Shown here piece by piece: positions 56,344-64,000 of a stretch of DNA of 64,000 bases (positions are counted from its first letter, which is position 1; each line of letters begins with the position of its first letter). The position numbers and the translations under genes were made by a program. Source of the DNA: Chryseobacterium tagetis. GTDB lineage: Bacteria; Bacteroidota; Bacteroidia; Flavobacteriales; Weeksellaceae. The notes below the pieces were generated by a model. It had not been told where the DNA came from. It did not search any database and saw nothing but the letters and a program-made list of their open reading frames with translations. Location of the stretch: the NCBI RefSeq assembly GCF_016735585.2, contig NZ_JAERSE020000003.1, positions 496,001 to 560,000 of the forward strand. The letters run 5' to 3'.

Positions 56344-58662
56344 ATGAAAAGCATTATTGCGCTTCTCTGTGTGTTTTCAATTGGTCTCTCCGCTCAGAGC
56401 CATTTCAGTATTTCAGGTGAGATTGTGGATCAGAGAGAGCAAAAGTTGGAATTGGTTGAAGTTAATTTATTTGATGATCAGGATCACATTATTAAGTCCA
56501 CAATTTCACAAAAGGGAACATTTGAATTCAAAAATGTTGCTGCCAATACTTCTTATTATATTCAAGTTGTTAATCATTCGAAAATACAGAATGAATCTCC
56601 GTTTACCCTAAATACAGACTACAGAATTAAAATAATTCTCAACCCCCATACGACAGAGCTGGAAGAATTGAAGATCATTAAAAATAGGAATAGTGTGAAA
56701 GTAGAAAACGGAAACTTAAACATTGATATTGCAAATTCTGCTTTAAACAAAGTGGTAAGTTCTACAGATTTATTGTCTCGACTCCCTTTTGTAAGAATAG
56801 ATCCAAATGGTGAAAATCTCTCTTTTGTAGGCAAAGGTATACCTCTGTTATACATCGATAATCAGAAAGTTGATTTTTCTGTAATAAGTGCACTTTCTGT
56901 AGATGATATAAAGTCGATAGAACTAATTCGAAATCCCTCTATTAAATATGAAGCTGAAGGAAAGGCTGTTATAAAGATCAACCTTAAAAAAAGTAAAAAG
57001 GATGGTCAAAAATTAATACTGACCGAAACCGGGATTTTCCAAAAAAAATACAGTAATTATCTGTCGGGAAATTACCAGGCGAAGAAAAATAAAACGGAGT
57101 GGAAATTAAACGCTTCTTACAATCAGATTAATCACTGGGAAAGTAATGGTTTTGATTATGAGATTGATACAAAATCAATAAACTCAGATTATATTATAAA
57201 ATCTGTAACTAAGCGTCCACAATTGATTTTTGGGGCCAACTTCTATCAAGAATTAGGCAAGGAAGGTGATTATATTTCCTTGGCTCTTAATAGCAATATG
57301 CGACCAGATAAAGGTGATAATACAACTATTACCAACTATTCTGAAAATACAACGCATACTAATATACAGACTTTGAACAAGCAAGATAGAAATAGGGGAA
57401 CTGTCAATGTGATGTTCAATTTTAATAAAAATCTGCAAAAATTAAACGCCAATATTTTCACAGGCTTTCAGTACAAAAGAGAGAATGATCATATAAATTA
57501 CGATTTCTATGATAATAAAGACTTTTCAGGTTACAAATTCAGTCAGTTCCGACGTCAGCTTTATTCCGGAAATGTCTACTCCGGGCGAATAGATATAGAG
57601 AAAAAGTTCTCAGATCTTTTTAAAGTTGAATTAGGAGGAAGTTTTAACAGTGCGGAAACATTTACGGATAATATCACTCAGTTTGTTAATATAAAAGAAC
57701 CGGAACGTTTGGAATATCTTTTTAGAGAATTGAATGATGCAACGTATGCGAATTTGGATTTAAATATGAAAAAAATCACTTTGAAGACAGGTGTTAGAAT
57801 GGAAAATACCACTACAAAAGGAGAAAATAAAGAAATCAAAGCAGATAATATTAAACGCAATTATACCGATTGGTTTCCTTCTTTCCAAATCAGTTTTGAA
57901 CCAAATGAGCATTTCAATTACAGCTTAGATTATCGGAAAAGCATCTCAAGACCCAATTATGGTGATCTGACATCGGGAGGTTTGTATGGAAGTCCTTATG
58001 TTGAATATAGGGGAAATCCATTGTTGTTACCCTCCTATTCAAATACATTTACACTGAATGCAAAACTGAAAAAGTGGTCAATTACCGCTTCCTTTTACGA
58101 AAGCAAAAATCCGATGGGATACACTTTGGTATTTGACGAAGCTAAGAATATATCAACATTCATGATTGTTAATTTTGATAAAGAAATTGGAGGGAATATA
58201 GGGGTAGACTATGAATTAACTCTTAAAAAATTTAAATCGCAGAATAACTTAAGTCTTAATTATGATAAGATTGAAGATGTTATGGCTATCTCTAAGAAAA
58301 GTACACCCTATATCTATTTTTCAACCAACAATAGCTATAGTTTCAGAAAGTATCTTAGTTTTTTGCTTGATGCTTCCTATATATCCCACCGTAAAGAAGG
58401 TATTTTTGAGTATAACGCAATGTGTCTTGTAAATATTGGAGCAAATGCTAATATAGGTCAATTTGATTTTACTTTACGGTATAACGATGTATTTAAACAA
58501 ATGGATTATATTCAAAAATTAACTTATAAAAAAATATCATCTACAGGTACTTTTTATGGTAATACACCTACAATATCCTTTACTGTAAAATATAACTTCG
58601 GTAAAATCAGTAAATCCAATTATAAAGAAAAAGAAGTCAATGAAAACGCAAACCGTTTATAG
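56344..58662 (+). CDS. Outer-membrane beta-barrel receptor (TonB-dependent receptor-like)
   Basis: The 772-residue product has a signal peptide (ending LSAQ), a carboxypeptidase regulatory-like domain at about 25-105 (ISGEIVDQREQKLELVEVNLF), a plug-like domain at about 130-215 with STDLLSRLPFVRIDPNGE and SIELIRNP, and a barrel to the end. This is the layout of the outer-membrane beta-barrel family (OMP_b-brl_3) related to TonB-dependent receptors. No TonB box was recognised. The divergent TPR-AraC regulator may control it. Confidence 0.87.
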   Translation: MKSIIALLCVFSIGLSAQSHFSISGEIVDQREQKLELVEVNLFDDQDHIIKSTISQKGTFEFKNVAANTSYYIQVVNHSKIQNESPFTLNTDYRIKIILNPHTTELEELKIIKNRNSVKVENGNLNIDIANSALNKVVSSTDLLSRLPFVRIDPNGENLSFVGKGIPLLYIDNQKVDFSVISALSVDDIKSIELIRNPSIKYEAEGKAVIKINLKKSKKDGQKLILTETGIFQKKYSNYLSGNYQAKKNKTEWKLNASYNQINHWESNGFDYEIDTKSINSDYIIKSVTKRPQLIFGANFYQELGKEGDYISLALNSNMRPDKGDNTTITNYSENTTHTNIQTLNKQDRNRGTVNVMFNFNKNLQKLNANIFTGFQYKRENDHINYDFYDNKDFSGYKFSQFRRQLYSGNVYSGRIDIEKKFSDLFKVELGGSFNSAETFTDNITQFVNIKEPERLEYLFRELNDATYANLDLNMKKITLKTGVRMENTTTKGENKEIKADNIKRNYTDWFPSFQISFEPNEHFNYSLDYRKSISRPNYGDLTSGGLYGSPYVEYRGNPLLLPSYSNTFTLNAKLKKWSITASFYESKNPMGYTLVFDEAKNISTFMIVNFDKEIGGNIGVDYELTLKKFKSQNNLSLNYDKIEDVMAISKKSTPYIYFSTNNSYSFRKYLSFLLDASYISHRKEGIFEYNAMCLVNIGANANIGQFDFTLRYNDVFKQMDYIQKLTYKKISSTGTFYGNTPTISFTVKYNFGKISKSNYKEKEVNENANRL

Positions 58663-58692
58663 ATATAAAACTAAAGTAATTAAATAAAAAAA

Positions 58693-58722
58693 TACCGCTA
58701 ACTATCTTCAGTTGGCGCTATT
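58693..58722 (+). terminator. Hairpin after the receptor gene
   Basis: ACCGCTAACT and AGTTGGCGCT-type arms pair imperfectly around ATCTTC, about 30 bases after the stop. Confidence 0.45.
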
Positions 58723-58731
58723 CGTCTATTT

Positions 58732-58806
58732 GTGACTTTGATGCACGTCTACACAAGCACTTTTGTCGATTATTTGATTTGTTTGAGCGAAATTAAACAA
58801 GAATTG
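58732..58806. repeat. Dispersed repeat, copy 3
   Basis: It matches copies 1 and 2 best in its right part, TTGAGC(G/C)AAATTAAACA followed by AGAATTG. Confidence 0.55.
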
Positions 58807-58858
58807 GTTATATTTAATTTAGTCTTTAATTTCTAATATTTTGCAATTTAATTTTAGC

Positions 58859-59027
58859 TATTTGAAATAGTCGAAATTGACATTATTAGTCTTTAGTTTA
58901 CTTCGATTGTCTTTTATAATTAGAAGTAGATTTTTATGAAGAATTAAATAGAATATTTAGTTTGTCGCAAAAACGATAATTTACATAAATATAAATTTGG
59001 TTGTACTAAAATATATTGTTACCTGAA
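58859..59027. repeat. Diverged dispersed repeat, copy Q
   Basis: It shares ordered blocks with 8653-8810, notably TTTACTTCGATT and TATATTGTT-CCTGAA. The GATTTT-GAAG-AATATTTAG block also recurs near 48920-48955. Confidence 0.4.
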
Positions 59028-59049
59028 CAAAAATTCTTCAAATTTTGCA

Positions 59050-59397
59050 TTAGAAATTTTTACAACCTCTGTCGGTATACATTTGCCACCAATTTTCTAA
59101 AGTATCAATAACCGGTTTTAAAGTCAGTCCTAAATCTGTTAATTGATATTCTACTCTAGGAGGAGATTCGGCGTAAACCTTTCTTTCGACAATACCATCC
59201 CTTTCCAATTCTCGTAATTGTGTAGTTAATGTGGTTTGTGCCAAATTCTCCATTTCTCTCCTGAGCTCGCCAAAGCGTCTAGGGCATACACTTCCCATTG
59301 CAACGATCAAAGGAATCTTCCATTTACCTCCAATAACTTTAAATATTCCATTAAGATCAAAATTATAGTCAATTTCTATTGATTTTTTATCGTTCAT
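59050..59397 (-). CDS. HxlR-family regulator
   Basis: From the ATG complementary to 59395-59397 the product has 115 residues. It has IGGKWKIPLIVAMGS, RRFGELRREMENLAQTTLTTQL and the wing ESPPRVEYQLT. The longer frame back to 59583 overlaps the divergent nitroreductase start and is rejected. Unlike the HxlR at 19019-19396 there is no N-terminal Cys, so its signal differs or uses other residues such as the Cys in GSVCPRRF. Confidence 0.88.
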   Translation of the reverse strand: MNDKKSIEIDYNFDLNGIFKVIGGKWKIPLIVAMGSVCPRRFGELRREMENLAQTTLTTQLRELERDGIVERKVYAESPPRVEYQLTDLGLTLKPVIDTLENWWQMYTDRGCKNF

Positions 59398-59417
59398 AAG
59401 CTTCTGATAATGTGTAT

Positions 59418-59443
59418 TAGTATTATTCACAATACTAAGTATT
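59418..59443. promoter_or_regulatory. Dyads in the HxlR-nitroreductase gap
   Basis: TAGTATT-N6-AATACTA (59418-59437) overlaps AATACTAAGTATT (59431-59443). Both are perfect. Candidate operators for the HxlR regulator. Confidence 0.5.
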
Positions 59444-59457
59444 GAATTTACAACTAC

Positions 59458-59488
59458 TTGATATTGCATAAAATACAATTTAAATTTG
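59458..59488 (+). promoter_or_regulatory. Nitroreductase promoter
   Basis: TTG at 59458-59460 and TAAATTTG at 59481-59488 are 20 bases apart. The chosen ATG at 59525 is 36 bases downstream. Confidence 0.5.
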
Positions 59489-59524
59489 TTCCAGTTTTTA
59501 ATCAAAACATCGTTAAAAAACAAT

Positions 59525-60358
59525 ATGAATAATCGACAAGAACTTTTAATGCAAAGATACGGAGAGAAATCAATACCTAACAATATTAGGTGGAACGAAC
59601 AGATTGAATTATTACTAAAGCATCAATCTGTACGAAATTTCTTACCCGACGAAATTCCGGAAGGTACTATTGAAACAATGGTCGCAGCTGCACAATCGGC
59701 TTCCAACTCTTCAAATTTGAATCAGTGGAGTGTAATAGTAATTACTGATAAAGAACTTAAATCAAAATTAGCAGAAGCATCGCGCAAAAACTCCAAAACT
59801 GGGATGGGAAATCCATATATAGAGCAAGCTCCAGTAATGTTGTTATGGGTCGCCGATATGTATCGTAACAGTTTAATTTCGGAAGATAAAGATCCTGTTG
59901 TACTTGATTATACGGATGCTGTGATAATGTCCACAATAGATGTTGCCTTAGCTGCACAGAATGCAGCAATAGCTGCTGAATCAATGGATTTGGGAGTTGT
60001 GTACTTAGGCGTAATGAGAAATAGTTCACAAGAGGTTGCAGACCTGATTGGTTTACCGCAGCGCAGCTATGTGGCATTTGGTATGCTGGTTGGCAAACCT
60101 GATTTATCTAAACAAGGTAGAATAAGACCTCGCCTTAGTCAGAAAGCTATTGTACATTACAACAAGTATGATACAAATACCTGGAAAAAACAAGTAGATG
60201 TCTATGAAAAAGAATTTTTGATTTTTAGAGAATCCAACAATATGAGAAAAACAACCTGGGCCGATTCCGTTCGATTTTCAGTTGGTGATATGGCATTTAT
60301 GGATGGGAGAGAAGATCTGAGAAAAACACTTGAGAAGAGAAACTTAAAATTATTATAG
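59525..60358 (+). CDS. Nitroreductase-family FMN enzyme
   Basis: From the ATG at 59525 the product has 277 residues, the size of the NfsA/FRP group. It has HQSVRNFLPDEIPEGTIETMV, AAQSASNSSNLNQWSVIVI, and DVALAAQNAAIAAESMDLGVVYLG, with a final lid segment. It uses NAD(P)H and FMN to reduce nitroaromatics, quinones or flavins. It is co-transcribed with the OYE gene 29 bases downstream and lies opposite an HxlR regulator. Confidence 0.9.
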   Translation: MNNRQELLMQRYGEKSIPNNIRWNEQIELLLKHQSVRNFLPDEIPEGTIETMVAAAQSASNSSNLNQWSVIVITDKELKSKLAEASRKNSKTGMGNPYIEQAPVMLLWVADMYRNSLISEDKDPVVLDYTDAVIMSTIDVALAAQNAAIAAESMDLGVVYLGVMRNSSQEVADLIGLPQRSYVAFGMLVGKPDLSKQGRIRPRLSQKAIVHYNKYDTNTWKKQVDVYEKEFLIFRESNNMRKTTWADSVRFSVGDMAFMDGREDLRKTLEKRNLKLL

Positions 60359-60387
60359 CGAGATATTATTAATTAATAAATAAGAAT

Positions 60388-61476
60388 ATGAATTTATTAT
60401 CGCAGTACAATACTAATCTTTTAGAGTTAAAAAATAGAGTTGTGATGGCTCCATTAACCCGTAGTAGAGCTCATAATGATGATTTAGTACCTACTTCGTT
60501 GCACACTGAATATTACAGTCAAAGGGCGTCAGCAGGATTAATTATATCTGAAGGTTTAGCGCTTAGCACAAGGGCTACAGGCTACATAAATGTTCCAGGC
60601 ATTTACTCGAAAAAGCAAATTAATGCTTGGAGAGAGGTAACTGATGCAATTCATGCGTCTGAAGGTCAAATCTTTGCCCAGCTGTGGCATGTTGGTAGAA
60701 TTTCACATCCTGATCTTTTAGGCGGTCGTTTACCATTAGCTCCATCTGCAATAAATCCAGAATATCAAGCATATACTGATAAGGGGTTTGTTGATACCGT
60801 TGCTCCAAAGGAAATGAATTTTGATGATATTAATCAAACAATTGAAGATTTTGTTCAAGCAGCAAAAAATGCAGTTCAAGCAGGATTTGATGGTATTGAG
60901 ATTCATGCTGCGAATGGATATCTTTTTCATCAGTTTTTTGCTAAATGTTCCAATCACAGAGAAGATATGTATGGAGGTTCTATTGAAAATAGAGCAAGAT
61001 TTCTTTTTGAAGTTATTGAAGAAATCCTTGAAAATATTCCAAATATTAAAATTGGTGTGAGGTTATCTCCCACATTTACAAATATATTTGGGATTATTTT
61101 GGATGATGAAACTGATAAGTTGTTTGATTACATTATCGGAAAACTTAATAATTACTCCTTAGCTTATCTTCACATCAGTGGGTTTTCTCACGATCCAGTA
61201 AATGCTTTAGAAACCATAATTACAACTTCCAAGCATTATCGCAAAATTTATAACGGAACATTTATTATCAATGGTGGATTTTCGCAGCATAAAGCTGAAG
61301 AGGTTATTGAGGATGGCACCGCTGATCTTGTTTCCTTTGGAAGACTTTTTATTAGCAATCCCGATCTTGTCAAACGCTTTGAAGAGCAATTACCATTAAA
61401 TGAATGGGATATCAGCACATTTTATACTCTTGGAGCTGCAGGCTATACAGACTATCCTTTTTATGAAAGAGTATAA
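60388..61476 (+). CDS. Old yellow enzyme family alkene reductase (second copy)
   Basis: The 362-residue product is a close paralogue of that at 21587-22675, with the same length and the same NRVVMAPLTRSRAHNDD, QLWHVGRISHPDLL, HAANGYLFHQFFAKCSN and YGGSIENR elements. It reduces activated alkenes with NAD(P)H and FMN. Its downstream flank, the tail of the broken TPR gene, is also found in part after the first copy. Confidence 0.92.
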   Translation: MNLLSQYNTNLLELKNRVVMAPLTRSRAHNDDLVPTSLHTEYYSQRASAGLIISEGLALSTRATGYINVPGIYSKKQINAWREVTDAIHASEGQIFAQLWHVGRISHPDLLGGRLPLAPSAINPEYQAYTDKGFVDTVAPKEMNFDDINQTIEDFVQAAKNAVQAGFDGIEIHAANGYLFHQFFAKCSNHREDMYGGSIENRARFLFEVIEEILENIPNIKIGVRLSPTFTNIFGIILDDETDKLFDYIIGKLNNYSLAYLHISGFSHDPVNALETIITTSKHYRKIYNGTFIINGGFSQHKAEEVIEDGTADLVSFGRLFISNPDLVKRFEEQLPLNEWDISTFYTLGAAGYTDYPFYERV

Positions 61477-61532
61477 TTGATAAATATAGGCAACTATTTA
61501 TTTGAATGTACCGAATAAAAAAATGTTATTTT

Positions 61533-62398
61533 TTATATAGTGTGTTTTATCTTTGACGTAATCAGATATTCTTTAATTATATTATAATCTAAAAAATAAT
61601 TTTTGTCATCTTCAAAAAAACGTAGTGAAAAATCTCCTTTAGGTATATCTTTTATATATAATTCTACAAAGTTCATTATCGATTCAATTGCATTAGGTAA
61701 TTTCGCACTTAAATATTCAAACATTAGATCAATATACTTTTCATTGTTATATTGATAAGCTAATCTTATAACATGATATACATTTAAATATGCTGCTCCT
61801 TCGTCTAAAAGGCCTGCTACAGTTGCGAAAACCCATAACATAGGATCTTCTTTATGTAGAAGAGCAGCCATAATGTATGAAATAAATGTTTCAAGCATAT
61901 TTGGGATTTTATTAGCTCTAATTCCATTTTCCACCCAAGCCTCAGAATATAATAAATCGAAGTCAAGAGAGCCATCAATATTTTTAGCCTACAATTCTTT
62001 ATATTCTTTATCCGGTTCTCTATTCTGAAATTTTGGATAGTTATTAAGGAGTGGAGAATTAAAGCAAAGAAACTTTAAGTACGATTCATCTTTTTGTATA
62101 TCATTATTATCGTACTCTTCAGTTAAAAATTCATCTAATAATTTAATTCCTTTTTCGTATTGCCCTTGATGAATATAAGAGTCAGCCAGAAGGGCTTTTG
62201 ATAATCTATATTCTGTTTTCAATTCGATTGCCTTTTCATAGAATCGTGCTGCAAAATTAAATTTCTTTAACTCAAATAATAACCCAGCCATTTCAAAATA
62301 ATAATAGTCTTGCTTTAAATACTCTTTATTAAACTTTCTTGCTTCAAGATAATATCCAAGTGATAATTTCGTGTTGCCAATATTTTTATGAAAACCAG
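61533..62398 (-). pseudogene. TPR-like protein gene remnant, joined to ferritin in frame
   Basis: The same minus-strand frame as the ferritin remnant continues here with TPR-like helices (YYFEMAGLLFELKKFNFAAR, EKAIELKTEYRLSKALLADS) and then an unrecognised helical part ending near TSKIKHTI. One in-frame TAG (61989-61991) interrupts it. The 3' 40 bases (61555-61595) recur downstream of the first OYE gene. Confidence 0.6.
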
Positions 62399-62927
62399 TT
62401 TGTGCCAATTTTGCTTCATCAGGCATTTCAGCTAATGTTTTATCAAGTGTAAATAAGGATTCATCAGTAACTTGATCACCGCCAGCAATTTTTAGTTTGT
62501 CTATAAGCTCTATTGTTAAGGTTCCTTCTTCAATTCGTTCTTTTACAAATCATTATAAAAAGTTCCAGGTTGCCCATTTTTTTTCTTTGAAGGCTAAATC
62601 TACTAATGCATACATTTTTTCTGTATCGTCAACCTCATGTTTGAAAACTGAATTAAAATAGTCCGATAAGCCTTTTGGGTCACATCCTGGAGCTGGTAAT
62701 GCTTCTACTTTAGGTTTTCCGCCTCTATTCAGGATATATTCCATGAACTTAATAGCATGATTACGTTCTTCCTACGCGTGTCGGAACAAAAAATTTCCGA
62801 TACCGTCATAACCTTGATCAGTTGCCCAGATTCCGTAAGATAAATATACTCGTGATTGTAAATCTTCCATGTTCATTTGTGTGGATAATGCTTTTTCTAG
62901 TTGTACTGAAATTCTTTTTGTGTTCAT
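62399..62927 (-). pseudogene. ftnA: Ferritin gene with nonsense codons
   Basis: From the ATG at 62925-62927 the frame reads as ferritin: EDLQSRVYLSYGIWA, FLFRHA-stop-EERNHAIKFMEYILNRGG, ALVDLAFKEKKWATWNFL, then two stops where QW should be, then EEGTLTIELIDKL and TLDKTLAEMPDEAK. Stops are TAG at 62772-62774, and TAA and TGA at 62550-62555. The first stop removes a key Glu of the iron-binding EEE triplet. No frameshift is present. Confidence 0.8.
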
Positions 62928-63038
62928 AATGTGGGATATTTATGTATGATTATCAAAAATAAGTTCAACACCCGGTTTTAATACTTTAAAATTATTCTAA
63001 ATTCCTCAATGTCTTTGTTTAAAATAAGGTTTTATATT

Positions 63039-63686
63039 TTAAGAAATTAAATAAATAGAATCTTGAGTAAAAATATATTTTTGTGCATCAGGAAAATAAT
63101 TTTGAGTATCCAGTCCGGTAAATGTGCTGAAAGCGGGTAAAATCAACTGATGATCTGTCACAACATAACAGGGGAATTTTAATCTTTTAGTTGAGGATTG
63201 CAGAATAACACCAGGATGAAGATGTCCTGAAATCACAAACTTTGGCTCATCTTTCAGATCCTGATGGCTGAAAATAAATTCATTTTCCTGATAAACCGTA
63301 TGGATTTCAGAGACTCCTAACTCCAGAATATCCTTTTCTGAAACACGGTCATGATTTCCTTTTACTAAAATAATAGATAATGCGGGAAACTGTGTTTTCC
63401 AGTCTGAGAAGATTTCAAATTCCGAATTTTTTCCTGCATGAAGAAAATCGCCGACGATAATGATTTTTTCTGCTTTAAAATGATGAATTAAAGTTGATAA
63501 TCTTTTTAAATCCTGCTGTATAATATCAGATGGTAAAGCAATTCCGTTTTTTCTGAAGTGGGCTGTCTTTCCTAAATGTAAATCAGATAAAATCAATGCA
63601 GAAGATTCTTTCCAAAACAAAGCACGCTGATTGGTCAGAATTAAATTTTGTTCTTTAATAACAATAAGCTTTTCGATAATCTTCAT
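63039..63686 (-). CDS. pdeM: Ligase-associated DNA-repair metallophosphoesterase PdeM
   Basis: The 215-residue product is a calcineurin-like phosphoesterase with all metal-binding motifs: SDLHLGK, GDFLHAG, GNHDR, FSHQ and SGHLHPG. The layout fits the ligase-associated DNA damage response endonuclease. Its start overlaps the stop of the preceding helicase gene by ATGA, so the two form one operon, as usual for this system. Confidence 0.88.
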   Translation of the reverse strand: MKIIEKLIVIKEQNLILTNQRALFWKESSALILSDLHLGKTAHFRKNGIALPSDIIQQDLKRLSTLIHHFKAEKIIIVGDFLHAGKNSEFEIFSDWKTQFPALSIILVKGNHDRVSEKDILELGVSEIHTVYQENEFIFSHQDLKDEPKFVISGHLHPGVILQSSTKRLKFPCYVVTDHQLILPAFSTFTGLDTQNYFPDAQKYIFTQDSIYLIS

Positions 63687-64000
63687 TTTTTTCTGTTTTT
63701 CTTTTTCAGATTGGCCTCCTGCATCTTATGGATTCTTGAAGCTAAATCTTCACTGGATAAGGATTGTCGCAAACTGTCAACTTTTATAGGGAAACTTAAG
63801 GGAGTAAAACGGTCGGAATGAATATAAATAATTTTACTTTGATGAATTCTCTCAAATGCGGCGACCAATCGTACTTCTTCTAACTGCTGGTTGAAAACTT
63901 CCGTATAAGCCTGACGAAGCAGTAAGTTTTCGGGATCATAGTCTTCTAAAACCGAGAAGATAATACCTGAAGAGGATTGTAGAGATTTGTTATTGACCTG
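63683..64000 (-). CDS. DEXH-box helicase, C-terminal part (Lhr-like, ligase-associated), cut by the window edge
   Basis: The frame enters from the right edge. It contains VLEDYDPENLLLRQAYTEVF and LEEVRLVAAFERIHQSK, typical of the C-terminal domain of the ligase-associated DEXH helicase, and ends in a KKKNRKK tail. Motifs I to VI must lie beyond 64000. It overlaps the pdeM start by 4 bases. Confidence 0.8.
   Translation of the reverse strand, partial: QVNNKSLQSSSGIIFSVLEDYDPENLLLRQAYTEVFNQQLEEVRLVAAFERIHQSKIIYIHSDRFTPLSFPIKVDSLRQSLSSEDLASRIHKMQEANLKKKNRKK

Noticed and set aside
59050..59583. Longer 177-residue HxlR start
   Set aside because: The extra 62 residues are unlike HxlR N-termini and would overlap the divergent nitroreductase start and its promoter.
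61533..61934. 133-residue hypothetical gene
   Set aside because: It is the tail of the broken ferritin-TPR frame, read from an internal Met.

Overview
The window looks like chromosome of a low-GC Bacteroidota of the Flavobacteriia, most like Chryseobacterium or a close relative in the Weeksellaceae. The reasons are the AT-rich sequence, recurrent TAnnTTTG -7 promoter boxes in place of sigma70 boxes, weak ribosome binding sites, lipoproteins and DUF families typical of Bacteroidota (DUF1896, DUF2911), and the paired PdeM/DEXH-helicase DNA-repair genes. I saw no rRNA, tRNA, CRISPR array, replication origin or intact prophage.

Layout. 1-9.4 kb: mostly minus-strand metabolic and hypothetical genes (a CPA2 antiporter running off the left edge, aldo/keto reductase, esterase with a monooxygenase-fold protein, aminoglycoside-phosphotransferase-fold kinase, MocR regulator, DUF1896). 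9.4-17 kb: a glycan and stress block (a GT4 fused to an alpha/alpha-barrel-like domain, GH130, small CsbD-like proteins, AraC regulator, ChaA-type antiporter, GT14). 17-22.7 kb: a truncated DEAD helicase next to a cold-shock protein, a decayed AAA/TOPRIM pair, and reductases controlled by HxlR and ArsR regulators. 22.8-27.4 kb: a MarR-controlled tripartite efflux operon (TolC, HlyD, MFS). 27.5-37.5 kb: an oxidoreductase cluster with three AraC regulators (SDRs, Tat-type aldo/keto reductase, zinc alcohol dehydrogenase, cupin, carboxymuconolactone decarboxylase).

37.9-46.9 kb is the most striking part: five tandem pilin-like secreted proteins, an Ig-fold chaperone-like protein, a 926-residue usher-like outer-membrane protein and a 477-residue protein whose C-terminal domain resembles the pilins. 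I read it as a chaperone-usher-like surface fibre system of Bacteroidota. Three pilin transcription units carry a repeated leader with an inverted repeat and a TAGATTTG box. A soluble histidine kinase and a NarL/LuxR-type response regulator follow, after a decayed IS5-family transposase.

49-53.9 kb: a PIG-L deacetylase, a previously unlisted 34-residue membrane peptide and a sodium:solute symporter with overlapping ends, then DUF2911. 54.4-58.7 kb: a membrane TPR-AraC regulator opposite an outer-membrane receptor. 59-61.5 kb: a second HxlR, nitroreductase and old-yellow-enzyme module. 61.5-62.9 kb: a ferritin-TPR chimeric reading frame broken by nonsense codons. 63.0-64 kb: pdeM and the end of its partner helicase. 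Several genes are broken, and dispersed short repeats mark the gaps, so the region has been remodelled repeatedly.
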